Origin: Certhia americana
Taxonomy: Eukaryota > Chordata > Aves > Passeriformes > Certhiidae
Reading direction: 5' to 3'
Length of the DNA stretch: 64,000 bases
Assembly: GCA_018697195.1 (NCBI GenBank)
Contig: CM031879.1
Span: 32,190,031-32,254,030 of the forward strand
Part shown: positions 38,813-50,342 of the stretch, one piece after another
Layout of the letters: each line of letters opens with the position of its first letter
Numbering within the stretch: the stretch's first letter is position 1
Notes under the pieces: model-generated
The model's input: the letters and a program-made list of their open reading frames with translations, nothing else
What the model was told of the DNA's origin: nothing
Databases searched by the model: none
Made by a program: the position numbers and the translations under genes

Positions 38813-41800
38813 TGTACACTTAAGCAGCAAAGGTTTCAGTGACCTTGACCTTTGACTTACAGAACTTTTTCAGATGAGCAAATGAACTGGGACCAGACAT
38901 ATCATCCATTCATTCTGCTAGAGTCTAGCTGAAACTACTGTTGTGTTCTGATCCAGAAAAACATGTATATTTTTAAATACTTTGGTGGATTAGGGACTCC
39001 ATGCAGGACAGTTTGCTGGCTCAAGCCTTTCATGTGCACCTTCAGCTGACAGACCGATCTTTTGGACATATTGTTAAATCATGACAAGTTTTTGTTTTTC
39101 TTTTAATCCTTAGCGTGCTATCGATTATTAACTGGAATCCAGATACCAATATGGTTATTTGTGTTTGAACTTAAACACACATTTAAGTTATTACGTCATT
39201 ATGTTAGGCTAAAAATTGTTCTCTTAAAGAATACTGTCACAAACAATGACTTCAGAACAATCACATGAAAAAACCCCTTCATTTCTGCCCCCTGTGTATT
39301 GTACTTTACTAGCATGGTATATGACTAAAGGCATATTCTTAAATATCATGAAATTTCTTACCTTAAACCTTACAAACCCTTAAATACGTGTGTAACTACA
39401 ACCCTGAGTACCTCAATTATGTAAGAAACATACTAATTGAGAGGCTATAATTGAGCATCAGCTTCCCAAAAAACTATAACGCATTCACATTATAATAATT
39501 ATAATGCATAAAACTCCAATTTTGTCACTTAGAACATTTAGAAGTTTCATATAAACAAACTGAATTTTCCTTTTAATAACTGAAAGCAAAACCATACAAA
39601 CTAAAAAAGACATTTTATGTAATTATTTCAGGCAACTACCACTGAGGAAGTAATAAACAACACTCGAAACAAGTCAGTTAAAGGCTACTTTTCTTCAAAG
39701 TAGCAGCCTTAACACCAGACAGTTGGACAGTTCCAATGAACAGGCCAATCAAGCTATTTTGAATTTTTGTGCTGACTTCTTTCTTTGAAGTTAAAGAGGA
39801 ACTAAATATGCCTAGTTACAAAAAGGGTCATTAAAAAAAAATACCACCGACTCTGGCAAGATCAGGGGAAAAAAAGGAGTGATGGAAAAAGAGGAAAAGG
39901 ACAAATGTCAAAACTAGACAGATGTTTATTATAAGGTGGCAAAGAAAAAACATTTAAGACTAGTTTTTCAAATTACAGGGGACTCCATAACTCACCTACA
40001 TGGATGCTTCCTATATTTAAACCTGAGGAAAACATCATAAAATTCTGAGAGGTTGTGTTTTCTAAAATTACTTCAATCACTTTAAGAAAAAGAAACATAA
40101 GTACAGGAACATTGCTTAAGGCACTACTTACCTACTACCCTGATCTTTGATGAAAGCAGAAAATAGAATACAGAGCCAGCAGCTGAATCTTCTTCTTTTG
40201 GTTTGAAATATATATCTTTAATGGCAGAGGGCAAGTTATCTATTAAAGCCCTTTTCATACTAAAGTATTCTGAAAACCAAGAATCAGTTCACAGTAAGTA
40301 TTTAAACAAATAGCAGTGAATGTATTGGAAATGCATCTAAACAGAATGAGGAACTACTGCAATATAGTATTCTTGATCTTTTTCGTTTGTTTTTTAAACA
40401 AATACATAAATATAGGTATCAGTGCATGCCTAAATCTGTGGACATATGAAAGAAAGAAACACCTTAGCAAGACAGGAAACTTCAAAAACTTTAGGATTAG
40501 TGCACTCAAGAAATACACAGGAAATAAGAGAGGCCATAAGAAAAGCCCATTTTTGTCAGCTGTAATGACAGGAAAGCTTGGGAATACTAAAGTCGTGTAA
40601 TATTCAAATCAAGACAATATGAAATCTAAGCCACAAGATGTGTTCTCTCAATAAGATCATAAAAAACATCAACCATGCTTTAACACTGTGCTTGAGGCCT
40701 AAGGTTTTTGCTACTACTAAGATTCCTGAATTGATTTATTGACTCACAAAAGCTACAAGTATAAAGACACTGAATTATCCTTATGTATTGTCCATTTCAT
40801 TCTTTCTCTCCCCTCTCCAAAGAGCTGCTCACAGCCCAGCTGAAAGCATTTGATCAACTGCTTCACTTTTGACATGCAAATCCTGCAGGTTTATCTGGCT
40901 CCTGCACATTCTGCAAACAGTCCTACTAAGAGGTGAAGTTAAAAGCACTACAAATTGTAATTTCAAAACACATTTCTGTAAGAGAGGAGACATTTCTTCG
41001 GTTCTTCAAATCATGATGCACATAGAATCTTTAACAACACTGTTAATTTAAAGCCCACATCTTGGGTATGACATCTGGTTTGGGAGAGATTAATATTAGA
41101 CTAAAAAAGCCAAAGTAAATTATAATTATATTCCTCACAGATTTGGAAGCTATATCAAATATATAAGGTGTTTTAATAAAGCTCAGGCTCAAAATTTCTC
41201 AGTGTATTCAATAACATTGTGGCATTTACAAATATGATCCAGAAAATGTAAAAATACAGAAGAATAAAACTAGCAGATATACATGAAGGAGGCAATGTAT
41301 TTTTGTTAGCAGTCTTCTCTGACTTTTCAGAAGAGAGCCTGAACTAAGAAACAGCTTTCACTAACAGGTACAAGGGCTCAGTAAATTTGCTGTCACAAGT
41401 GAATTAACCTTCAGAATCTAGCAGAACCACATCCATTTACCAGGCAGTGAATTTTACTCCCTGAAGTATTTGCTCTGTGGCTACCACTCTACTTCCTGCC
41501 CAGCTGTTTTGTAAATAATCTATTCCTAACACAGAAACAATAAATACTTCACTGAAAATGCCACTGAGATTAAACTTTTGTCAGAGTAGTAAAACAATGT
41601 GTATATTCCACAACTGCCTCCTCTCAAACTCAGGTCTCAACCCTGTTGTGAGGAGCACAGATACAAGTAACAACAAAATCCTGCCAGTTACCAATGCTTT
41701 AAAGATATTTCAAGAAAGCACAGAAGGGAGCTTGATACAACTCACTTCTTGGAACCATCCTGGCTTTGCTCAAATGCCAAAAACTTCAGGTGAGAGGCAG

Positions 41801-44800
41801 CACCTGTCAGCAGCAGGGTGTTTCTTACCTTTAAGAAAGGGGAGCTGATAACCAAGGTGAAAGACAGAAGCAGGGGAAGCTGTTCTTTGCAACAGAAATA
41901 CAAAAGATATAGTACCTGGTCCACAGAGTAATAATCCAAATTTAAAAAAAAGAAGAATATAATTCAAATACTCCACAAGTCTGTTATTTCCATCCCAACT
42001 TCCTATAACTTTGTTTCTTCCTGCTTATGCCAAACACATTTATCACACAGGTATTTTTTTACTGCTGAATTTGGTATCATGTCAGCTGTTACTATAACCC
42101 CCCCAAAAGCTGCAGCTACTGCTCTTATTTTTCTGCCTACAAAAATTGTTCTCATGAATAATGTCCCACTGTAGAAGCTGCTAAACAGACAAACAAGTGC
42201 TGGACTGCGGAACACTTGTCTCTATGTCCATTGTAGAAAAGCTGGCATTACTTCTGTGCCACTAACTGATATCCACAGAAACACAACGAGATCTGGTTCA
42301 CTTACACACCAGTCACTGATACGTTCTTCTTTGTTCTGTTGATTCAATGTAAATGTGTTGATTTTATTTCACACACTGCAGTGTGGGACAGAGAGACCAT
42401 GTCTCACTGTACATTCACCTTCTGGAAATCGCTTCAGGAAGAAAGTGCTAATTACACAGCATGGCTTAGTAAACAAAAATAGTTATTTTGAATTCTCTTA
42501 TCTTCCTAAGAAGGACAGTAACCAAGAAGACACATTCTGGCAATACTTTATAACATTCAAAACACTATCTCTTAATAAAGAAACATTTGCATTCAGTTAC
42601 TCACCATGAAATCACTAGCCCACAAAACAGTGTTGTTAAAACTTCAGTCTCACTCCACTGGTAAAAAACCTCAAAACCTGGTAAGTTTCACTGACAGTTA
42701 CTTTTACCTGTCATCATTACATCTCTGTCTTTATACTTCAGCAAATAATTTCTCTTATTTTGAGAAAAGATTTAAACTTGCATGAGGAAATTGTGGAACT
42801 CCCTGAATACCTGTGGGATTCCAGTATGCAAAGAAGATAGTAAAACTATTAAAATACTTTCTGCAGTTTTCCTTCACTGTAGCAGAATGTTCTCAAAGTG
42901 ATTTTTACTAATAACAAGAAATTAAGGCACAAAAAAGATGTAGATTGAGTCAGTCTTGCCAGGCATTCGCAATTCCTGTGATGATTTCCAAAGAGAAATG
43001 ACAACAAAATTCCTTGTGGAATACGTATCGGCATCAAAACTGTAACACCTTGCTTTTACCTGTCTTTTCTATTTGTGTGTTCTCGTTAAACTATGTCAAC
43101 AGTGAGCAAAGAACACTGCTTCTAATCTTGATGCAGAACACAGACATTAGACCATCAATATCATTCAGAACCATAAAAAACCTGGCCACCTCATAGCAGA
43201 AGACACGTGAGAAGAGTTTGTGAGTTTGTGCTCCCCAGCACAGTCTGTGCCAGCAGAAAGAGGAACAGGGAGGGAAAAAAAGCCCAAACAAACCAAAACA
43301 AACAAACCAGGAGGGTGATAGAGTAATCAAGATTACTTGTATCTGACATAAATGTTATTATTTTACCCTGAATTTTGCAGGGTCTCACACTCATCTTGCC
43401 CAGATGAAATGCTGAGCAGGTGATCACCCTGTCCCCAGCCACAAAGGATGCTGACACATCTCATTAGTCTGTTTTTCAGTAAGTCAGGATGGATGATACT
43501 CTAGACATTTCAATGTGCATAAACTCAAAACCCTTTGGTAAAACATTCAAACACATCTGAATTTCACAGTCACAATCATCAGACCCTTACAGAGATACCT
43601 GCTGATTCGGGGCAGCTTTTTTTCAAAAGCATGACTAAAGAGGACTCAGATACAAGCAGTGGGGAGAAGGTGCAGCATCAAGCCTTACCTCCTGCAACCA
43701 CTGGAGAGCAACATAGTCTTCACAGCCCTTCAGGGAGAACCTCCACCCGTGGCAGCTTAGATAATCTTGAATAATAGAAAAACAACCCATAGTAGGGATA
43801 TAATTATGCACCGAGATTCAAGAGAAGTTGCCTACATGCAAACCACTGAAGGATCTAACACTGAAGCTTCTGTATTTCCAGTTATGTGTGCCTCAAATGT
43901 TTCAGTGCGCAAGAAACCGATCAAAAATTTGTCATTCAGAATTTATACCCTTGTGCCTGTCAGTGGCAAATATTGTAACTCCTTCAAATTCTTCGTGTTG
44001 CTGTTCTTCGAGGCAAGATGGAATGTTTGCTGCTATCACTCACTGCTGACAAATCTAACTGCATTTCTGACAAACATGACCAAAACTGCTTTTGCCTCTG
44101 CAAAAATCAGAAATCATTTATTTACATTTATTTCACACTTTCTTTCTACAAGAGGGGGAAAAAAACTTAATTATGACCCAGACACACGAGACTACCATCT
44201 CTCAGCTATCAGCGAAGACCATACCTTCATGAAGATCCCGCAAGATTTAACAAATTATTTTAATACCACAGGTCATACAATGCTGTTAATTTGTCTATGC
44301 AGATTGCAAGAAATGTAGACGACTTTTGCCCGCTCTCAGTTCCTTTTATGCCAAAAGGGCACTAGGGAGCAACTGTTGCCTCTCTTCCATCCTTGTGTTA
44401 AAATCTTTTCCATCCCAGCTGGTTTTAAAAGAAAGAATGAAAAAACTGACACAGCATGCCTGTGCCCTTTGCATGCTGCTGAAAACCAGCTCTAGTGTCA
44501 TTGTATCCCACCTGGCAAATGGTCTTTCTCCATTTGCTAAACTGAGCAATGTCCAAGACAGTTCAGTCAAGACTGAGATGAAAACAGACAGAAGTCCCAA
44601 CAAGAACAAAATATATAGTTTGTAATTAATCTATCTCCTAATATTAGTGTTTTCCAATCTGAGATTTAGTGCTCATTTCAGACGCTACTGGAGGAGGGGA
44701 ATGAAGCTAGCTAAGCCAGCTTCCTGTGTCAGCAGCTGAAAAACTGACTTTTCCTTCCATTTCTGTCCTTTTCACTTCTTCACCTTACATGTGAACAATA

Positions 44801-45531
44801 CAGGGCACTTGGCATACCACAACTGACCAAATGTCCCAACTGTTCACATATTAGGTATCTGCACTCTAAACTAAGTCTAAGCAATTCCTTCCCTGGGGCA
44901 AAAGATGATCTTCCATGCATCTCTCTCCAAACATTCATCCCCAACACACAGTCCTGATTCTTAGGACTGCCACAGTGAGCATATCCTCCCCCCACAAAAG
45001 TTTTCTGCCATCCAGGTTACACTTTAACTTTTCAGGAGGCATGTGACACACGGGAGAAGACAAGTAAGGACAGACAGAAAGCATCTGTAAAAGGTTTCTA
45101 ATCCTAGGTCTGCAGCTCTCTTCAGTTTCCAAAAAACCCATGTAAGCTCAAGAAGAAAAAGATTCCTCTTGCCTTAGTAGGTGAAAGATTGAAATACAAA
45201 GAACAGTCACTATCAGCCTTCGGTTGAAAATAAGCTGATTTTTAACATGTACCTGGCAAGAACATGAAGCATATCCACTGTGAAGTGGCCTCATTTGATC
45301 AGATGCAAATTGCTAACCCACGATAACATGATTAAATTCAGTAACATATCTTACCCTCATCTGAGAAACTGATTGTCTTCCAGCTTAAGATGAGCAGACA
45401 AGCTCACGCAGCAGTAACCTCAGGGATAGATGCTTGTTGTCAGCACATCTTCCATGAGAACATGCTAGTTTTGTATTTGAGGCAGGATTCACAAAATACC
45501 TGCACATTTTTTTTATCCTTGAGTCCTGGGG

Positions 45532-45570
45532 TTTAAAATGTTTCCTGATGTTTCCTTTAAAATGTTTCCT
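45532..45570 (+). repeat. Short direct repeat cluster
   Basis: TTTAAAATGTTTCCT occurs at 45,532-45,546 and again at 45,556-45,570, with a partial GATGTTTCCT unit between. It is a tiny slippage-type repeat. Confidence 0.9.
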
Positions 45571-47849
45571 TGAAGTTCACCTAATTTCCCTGACTGTCAA
45601 GTGTGAACATGGATAGAAAAGCAGAAAATAAAAATACAGTATTTCCTTCTTCCTTGACCTAACTGGTCTATTTAATAGAGGAAAAAAAACTGTGGAAGCA
45701 ATACTACTTAGAAAATAAAATCAAGACCAAAGCATACTTAGATGCTTTAATTTCTAAAATTAACATACATTTACATTAAGGGATCTCAAGCAGTCCTACA
45801 GTGAGCACACAAGAAATACAAATAATATTTTCTGTACTCCTGGCAAACTTGATCAGCTATGAAGTTGAAACAGGAGTTGCATAAACCTCCATTTAACTTG
45901 ATTGGAAGGAATATTAAATGAAATTAATCCCAGTAACACTTTTCTTCTTAAAGTATTTACAAAGATGTAACCCCAGAAAGTGTCCTAGGCGGTTTACAAA
46001 AAGATTTGATTTATGTCTTTGGCAGAAAACCGGGGAGGAGGGAAGTGCACCCTAAATTTGAAAGACACTGTCTTACACTAGCACATCTTCACGTGTTACT
46101 TTTTAACTGAGAGGGTATACTGCATCAGCTGTATGTTACAAATCTTTTACTTAACACAGAGCACAATTTCCTTCCTCTAAAGGAGAGGACTTCTTGTGAT
46201 AATTGTGGCAGTGGAAGCCAGAAGCAGCACAGCCACTGCAGAATACTGTTCGATTACAGAGCAGACAGCAGAATACCAGGAGCTGTGCTGCAGTACACAC
46301 AGAAAAGCAGCTCCCCACTTCATATTTTAAATACAGTTTTAGTCACTGAAAATCAGCACAATATGATTTTTTTTAAGTAGACGTAAGTATCCCACATAAT
46401 TTCCACAGTCAAGACATCTAAAAATACTTGTTGAAATACCACTGATTGCCACCCCTCAGAAGAGAATCTTCTCCACCACCAAGCACTCTCACAAATGTTA
46501 AACCCTACATACAAACATGCTCTGATGCTTGAAACATTATCCCAGGTTATTCTCCTTTACTCAGAGTATCAATTGCTGCCAAGGTGAGCCAACAACATTG
46601 ACCACGTCTCTGCTACTTCATTTCAGCAACACTGGCCAATTTCCATTAGTAAAATTCTGATTTTATCGAGTTTTTGGATAACCTCCATTTCAGCGCATGA
46701 CTTGTAGGAACAACGATCACAGGTCGTGCTAAGGACTTTTTGTGGTAAATATTCAATATAGAAGGGGGGCTCTGAAGCGAGGAAGGGACAAACAAGGATA
46801 TCAATACACTAAAATAACCCCATTTGGAGCAAACTCAGTAGGTCCGCACAAGGTTATCACCATTTTCAAAATCCCAAGAGCTCCTCACATCAAAACAATG
46901 CAGCTCCTTGGATAGTTTTTAAGTTGATTCCTTGCACCAGAATGTGCTGTGGCATGCACTGCAGTGTGGCAGCAACTGCCATCCAGTTCCTGACACCCTA
47001 GATGAACTGAGCATCAAGGGAAATACAATAGTTTTGAAGTGCTACCCAAAGAAATGCTGCCTTGGTTTGGAGTGAGAAAAGAGTATCAGTACCCAGTGAA
47101 CCTTCCATGCTGCAGTGCCTTGAGGATACAGCCCCCACATCCTCTCTAACAAACCCACCCACCTCTCAAGCCTCGTATCCTAGTGCCACAACTTCCTTCC
47201 TTCCACTGCTGAGGACTTAAGGGCCCAACCAGCTCCCTACAGGTGCATGCAGAAGATGCAGAGCTCTCAAGAAAGCCTGTAACATTTGAAGGGAAAAAGC
47301 CTGGGGAAAAACAGACGGGTACAAACCACTCATAGATCACCACAGGGAAATCTTTGCCTTCCCAGTCTTCCCAGCATCTTCAGTGCTGACTTTTTCCAGT
47401 TGAAATCTGCTGCTACAACTAGATTTGAAATTAAAGCTTCACAGTACCAGTTTATCATGACAGAGAAGGGGAGTATGGACTGTGGATATAATCAAGCCAG
47501 CAGGGCAGGCCTCCCTGAAGGGGAAACCCAGCTGGAGGCACAAGGATAAACTGGCATTACTTACCTGCTCACTTCTTTTCTGAGATCTTGTTTGGTTTGT
47601 GGTTGTAGAGTACTTTTCTGGTTTGGACGTGCTGTTTTATCCCTTTTCATTTTGTAGTTTGTTTTACAAGCGATCACCACCAAAATACTTCAGCACCAAA
47701 TTAACTTAGCAGGTCTGTGTTGTTATACAGGAAAATTACTACTAGTCAGACTTACTGGTGTTCAAAAGGTTGAATAAAGACTAGCTCCTCTCACAGGAAC
47801 AAAACACTGATTAAAACAATCAGATTACAGGGACATAAAATCAAAGAAA

Positions 47850-47923
47850 ATACACAAGCATTTGAATGTTTCTTATTCTTATACTCTGTATGAGTATTCT
47901 TATCCTATATACACAAGCATTTG
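47850..47923 (+). repeat. 15-bp direct repeat with 44-bp spacer
   Basis: ATACACAAGCATTTG is present at 47,850-47,864 and 47,909-47,923. The spacer contains ATACTC and GAGTAT in inverted orientation (47,881-47,897). The spacer is too short for a usual transposon, so a local duplication is the simplest reading. Confidence 0.85.
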
Positions 47924-49471
47924 GGATGGATAGATGGAAATTTTATATCCAAAATATTTCACATCCAGTATTACTCCATATCTAAATCATAGAAAGCTAT
48001 CAGCTACACTGTTAGTTTAAAATAACAGTATTTACATTCACAAAAGTCTTCTGATAGCACAATGTACATAAAACGTCCTGCAGACTAACTGAATGGAAAT
48101 ATTTTCTAGAAACAGAAGAGGGGGATGTTAGCATAACTGGCTCTGAACCAGAATTCAACTGTATTTGTAATTGCCTTTTACTCAATGCCACACTAAAGTC
48201 CTACATTAGCTAAAGATGCACCTTCATTTCATTACTGCACTGGCCATTTTTCTGTCTAGCTTGAGAGCTTTATTTCATCTATTCTTCATACTCAAGAACT
48301 ATTAAATTCAATACTGATTAACTATTTTGACCATTTAATATTTTTCTAAGTCTAAATTAGGAAAGTTCCAGTGACTGGAATCCTGCTAAATTACTAGCTA
48401 AACTTAAGCACTATACAATGCAATATACTTCAGAAGGCAATAATTTACTTTAGGCACAGTAGAGATTATTTTTATTTACACAATTGAAATGCAATAAAGA
48501 AAAGCATCAGTGGTAAGACTATTAACATATAAATCTATTCGGCTTCATCATGAAGATGAAAGAGGTTAAACAGAAATAGGAATAAACAAGAACTGTTAAT
48601 AAATCAGTATTCTAACTGACATTAAACCCATCAGAGCAAAACCATCACCATTGTTTTCTCTGAATAAAGACAAGTCTGCCTGTTACAGCTCATGACACAA
48701 CCTTTATGCAGAATGAAATGAGAAAATCTTTCCAGTTTCTGACACAGCCAGATTAGACCCTTTCTAAAGTTCCCTCATCTGTAAACGCATCTGATATATT
48801 TTGACAACTGTCATCCATCCTATTTCTGTGATTCCTCTGCTACACAGATTTATGACATAAAGAAATATGACCGCAGATTTTAGTAATGATGTATTTACTA
48901 AGAGTAAAGACTCAAAAGCTCGCTTTTCACAGCTGAAATACCTTGCACTCATTTCGGCAACTATTTTCATGATGTCATATGTTTGTGATGAACTTCCCAT
49001 TAGGGACAGGATTTACTAGTCAGAAGAAGGGCAGCAGTTCTGAAAAAGACCTCCACCTCCAACGCAAGGGAACAAGACTTCTTCCACACAGCAAACAGAA
49101 CCTCCTCCTTTTTAATAGTCGGTGAATTGTTGTTCCTAGCAGGAGAGCCAGCTATCCATCGCGGCAGCAACCAAACCCTCATGTCCTGCCTCAGGACTCC
49201 ACATCCTACCACGGAACCAACCTGTAAATCAAAGCCATAATTCGACGGGCACACCAGAGAGTGAATGGTGTCCCAGCCTTTTTGTCTTTGACTCACAAGC
49301 TGAAGACGGAGCAAGGGACACAACACCCACCATCCATGACAGAAACCCTCTCTAAGGAAGTGGCAAAAATACCTTTTTATTATAACAAATAGATTCTTTA
49401 TTCTTAAAAGTGACCAGAAACCATCTCGCTTCAGACACCACCGACCCGTACGGCGGGGTTCGGAGACCCGA

Positions 49472-49493
49472 GACCATCCCGGGACCATCCCGG
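49472..49493. repeat. Perfect 11-bp tandem duplication in the CpG island
   Basis: GACCATCCCGG occurs twice back to back at 49,472-49,482 and 49,483-49,493, near the intron-side edge of the island. It is probably a replication-slippage duplication and may be polymorphic. Confidence 0.9.
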
Positions 49494-50002
49494 TACTCGG
49501 GGCAGCTCCTGCGGGCACTGCCCGCCGCCGAGGAGCGATCGCTGCCGGTTCACCGGCGCCCCCCGGGAGGGACGGGACAGGTCCGGCAGTGGCCCGGGGC
49601 AGAGCCACGCGCGGGGAAGTTTCGCGAAGTCACTTCGCAGCCACCTTCCCAACCCCCCGGCTCACGGCCCCCCCCCGGCTGTAAAACCCCTGCCCGGGGC
49701 AGCGCGGGCGGCAGCGCCGCGGAGAAAAGTAAAGTTGCAGCGGAGGCGGCGGGGGCCGGCCCGGTGCGTCCCTGGCCCCGGCCCGGGTGCCGCCCCCCGC
49801 AGCCCCCGCTCCTGCCGCGGCGGCCGAGCAAGATGGAAGGCACGGTGCCGGCCGGCCGTCCCACCGCGGGGCGGCTGCAGCCGTGCCCGGGCATGGGCTG
49901 CCGAGGGAGCACCGGCGGTGCCGCAGACCCCGGCCCGCCCGCCTGCCCGCCCGCCCGCCTGCCTTCCCTCGCGGCGGGCGGCTGGCGCCCCCGGGACTCC
50001 GC

Positions 50003-50012
50003 GCTTACCTCG
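50003..50012 (-). other. GRIP1: 5' splice donor of GRIP1 exon 1
   Basis: On the minus strand the bases read CGAG followed by GTAAGC. The exon's last base is 50,009 and the intron GT is 50,008-50,007. This is close to the vertebrate consensus (AG/GTRAGT). It sits where the recognised b-type N-terminal peptide ends, which is why I end the coding exon here. The intron is therefore phase 1. Confidence 0.85.
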
Positions 50013-50063
50013 CTCCGGCTCGGCTTGCAGGCAGATGGGGATGTTCTTCTTCCAGCCCGGCAT
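50009..50063 (-). CDS. GRIP1: GRIP1 first coding exon (b-type N-terminus), partial CDS
   Basis: Seen: reading the minus strand from the ATG at 50,063-50,061 gives MPGWKKNIPICLQAEPER, 18 codons plus one base, ending exactly at a consensus donor (CGAG/GTAAGC). The exon therefore ends in phase 1. The ATG has the context GCCATGC, with G at -3. Known: GRIP1 is a cytoplasmic scaffold with up to seven PDZ domains that binds the C-termini of AMPA-receptor subunits GluA2/3, as well as liprin-alpha, Eph/ephrin proteins, kinesin and FRAS1/FREM proteins. The b isoform differs from the a isoform in a short alternative N-terminus with a cysteine at residue 11 that is palmitoylated and targets the protein to membranes. 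Cys11 is present here. Inference: this is the GRIP1b start exon; the PDZ exons lie beyond base 1 of the window. The identification rests on remembered sequence, not on a search. The island frame continues open past the donor, but that extension is intron. Confidence 0.85.
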
Positions 50064-50080
50064 GGCTCCGCGCTCCCCGC

Positions 50081-50116
50081 TCAGCGTTGCTGCGGCGGCG
50101 ACGGGGGGCGGCTCAT
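50081..50116 (-). other. Upstream ORF in the GRIP1 5' UTR, 11 codons
   Basis: On the minus strand an ATG at 50,116-50,114 in the context GCCATGA (G at -3) opens MSRPPSPPQQR. It stops at a TGA at 50,083-50,081, only 17 bases before the GRIP1 ATG and in a different frame. If transcription starts upstream of 50,116, scanning ribosomes would meet this start first, and reinitiation over so short a gap is usually inefficient. It could therefore damp translation of the b isoform. Whether it is in the mature 5' UTR depends on the unknown transcription start. Confidence 0.55.
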
Positions 50117-50201
50117 GGCAGGGCGAGGCGGCGGCGACCCGCGCTCAGGGGGAAGTCGGCGGCTCCGGCGGGCAGCGGCTGAGGGGCGGCGGCCGCGCGG
50201 T

Positions 50202-50229
50202 GGGAGGGAGAGAGAGGGCGGGGGAGGGG
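50202..50229 (+). promoter_or_regulatory. G-quadruplex motif in the GRIP1 promoter (1)
   Basis: Five G-runs of three or more are separated by loops of 1, 7, 1 and 1 bases, meeting the usual G3+N1-7 rule. The motif lies about 140-165 bp upstream of the GRIP1 ATG, on the strand that would be the template for GRIP1. It overlaps the GC box at 50,216. Confidence 0.6.
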
Positions 50230-50318
50230 AGGCGGCGGAGCTCCGCCAGCGGGGGGACGGGAGGGAGGCAGGCGGGGAAGGAAGGCGCGGGCTCGCCCCG
50301 GTTCAGCCGGGCACCGGC

Positions 50319-50342
50319 GGGGGTGGGCGGGGGGATTGTGGG
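50319..50342 (+). promoter_or_regulatory. G-quadruplex motif in the GRIP1 promoter (2)
   Basis: Four G-runs of 5, 3, 6 and 3 have loops T, C and ATTGT. This is a canonical motif on the same strand as the first one, about 260-280 bp upstream of the ATG. It overlaps the GC box at 50,325. Confidence 0.6.

Larger units (their letters stand above)
38813..49429. other. Intronic stretch with nothing recognised
   Basis: About 10.6 kb of AT-rich DNA up to the CpG island. It holds an A/C-rich patch (43,272-43,311), short direct repeats near 45,532 and 47,850, and a weak MIR/L2-like phrase near 45,951-46,005. Consecutive + frames at 43,535-44,625 all begin with TTG and resemble nothing known. No exon or RNA gene recognised. 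Confidence 0.5.
1..50008 (-). other. GRIP1: GRIP1 intron 1 (5' portion)
   Basis: Everything downstream of the exon 1 donor, to the window edge, is interpreted as one intron transcribed right to left. I looked for the following GRIP1 coding exon (the segment leading into PDZ1) and for the alternative a-type first exon and saw neither. GRIP1 introns near the 5' end are very long in other vertebrates, so 50 kb without an exon is plausible. The content is AT-rich unique DNA interrupted by the transposon fragments and simple repeats listed separately. A short alternative exon could still be hidden. Confidence 0.7.

Noticed and set aside
43535..44625. Three consecutive + strand frames (79, 183 and 99 codons)
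   Set aside because: All begin with TTG rather than ATG, use unrelated frames, and resemble no protein. A vertebrate intron gives no reason to expect polycistronic genes.
49000..49608. 202-codon minus strand frame leaving the island
   Set aside because: Lies inside intron 1, with a composition-driven first third and no recognisable domain. There is no conserved start or splice support.
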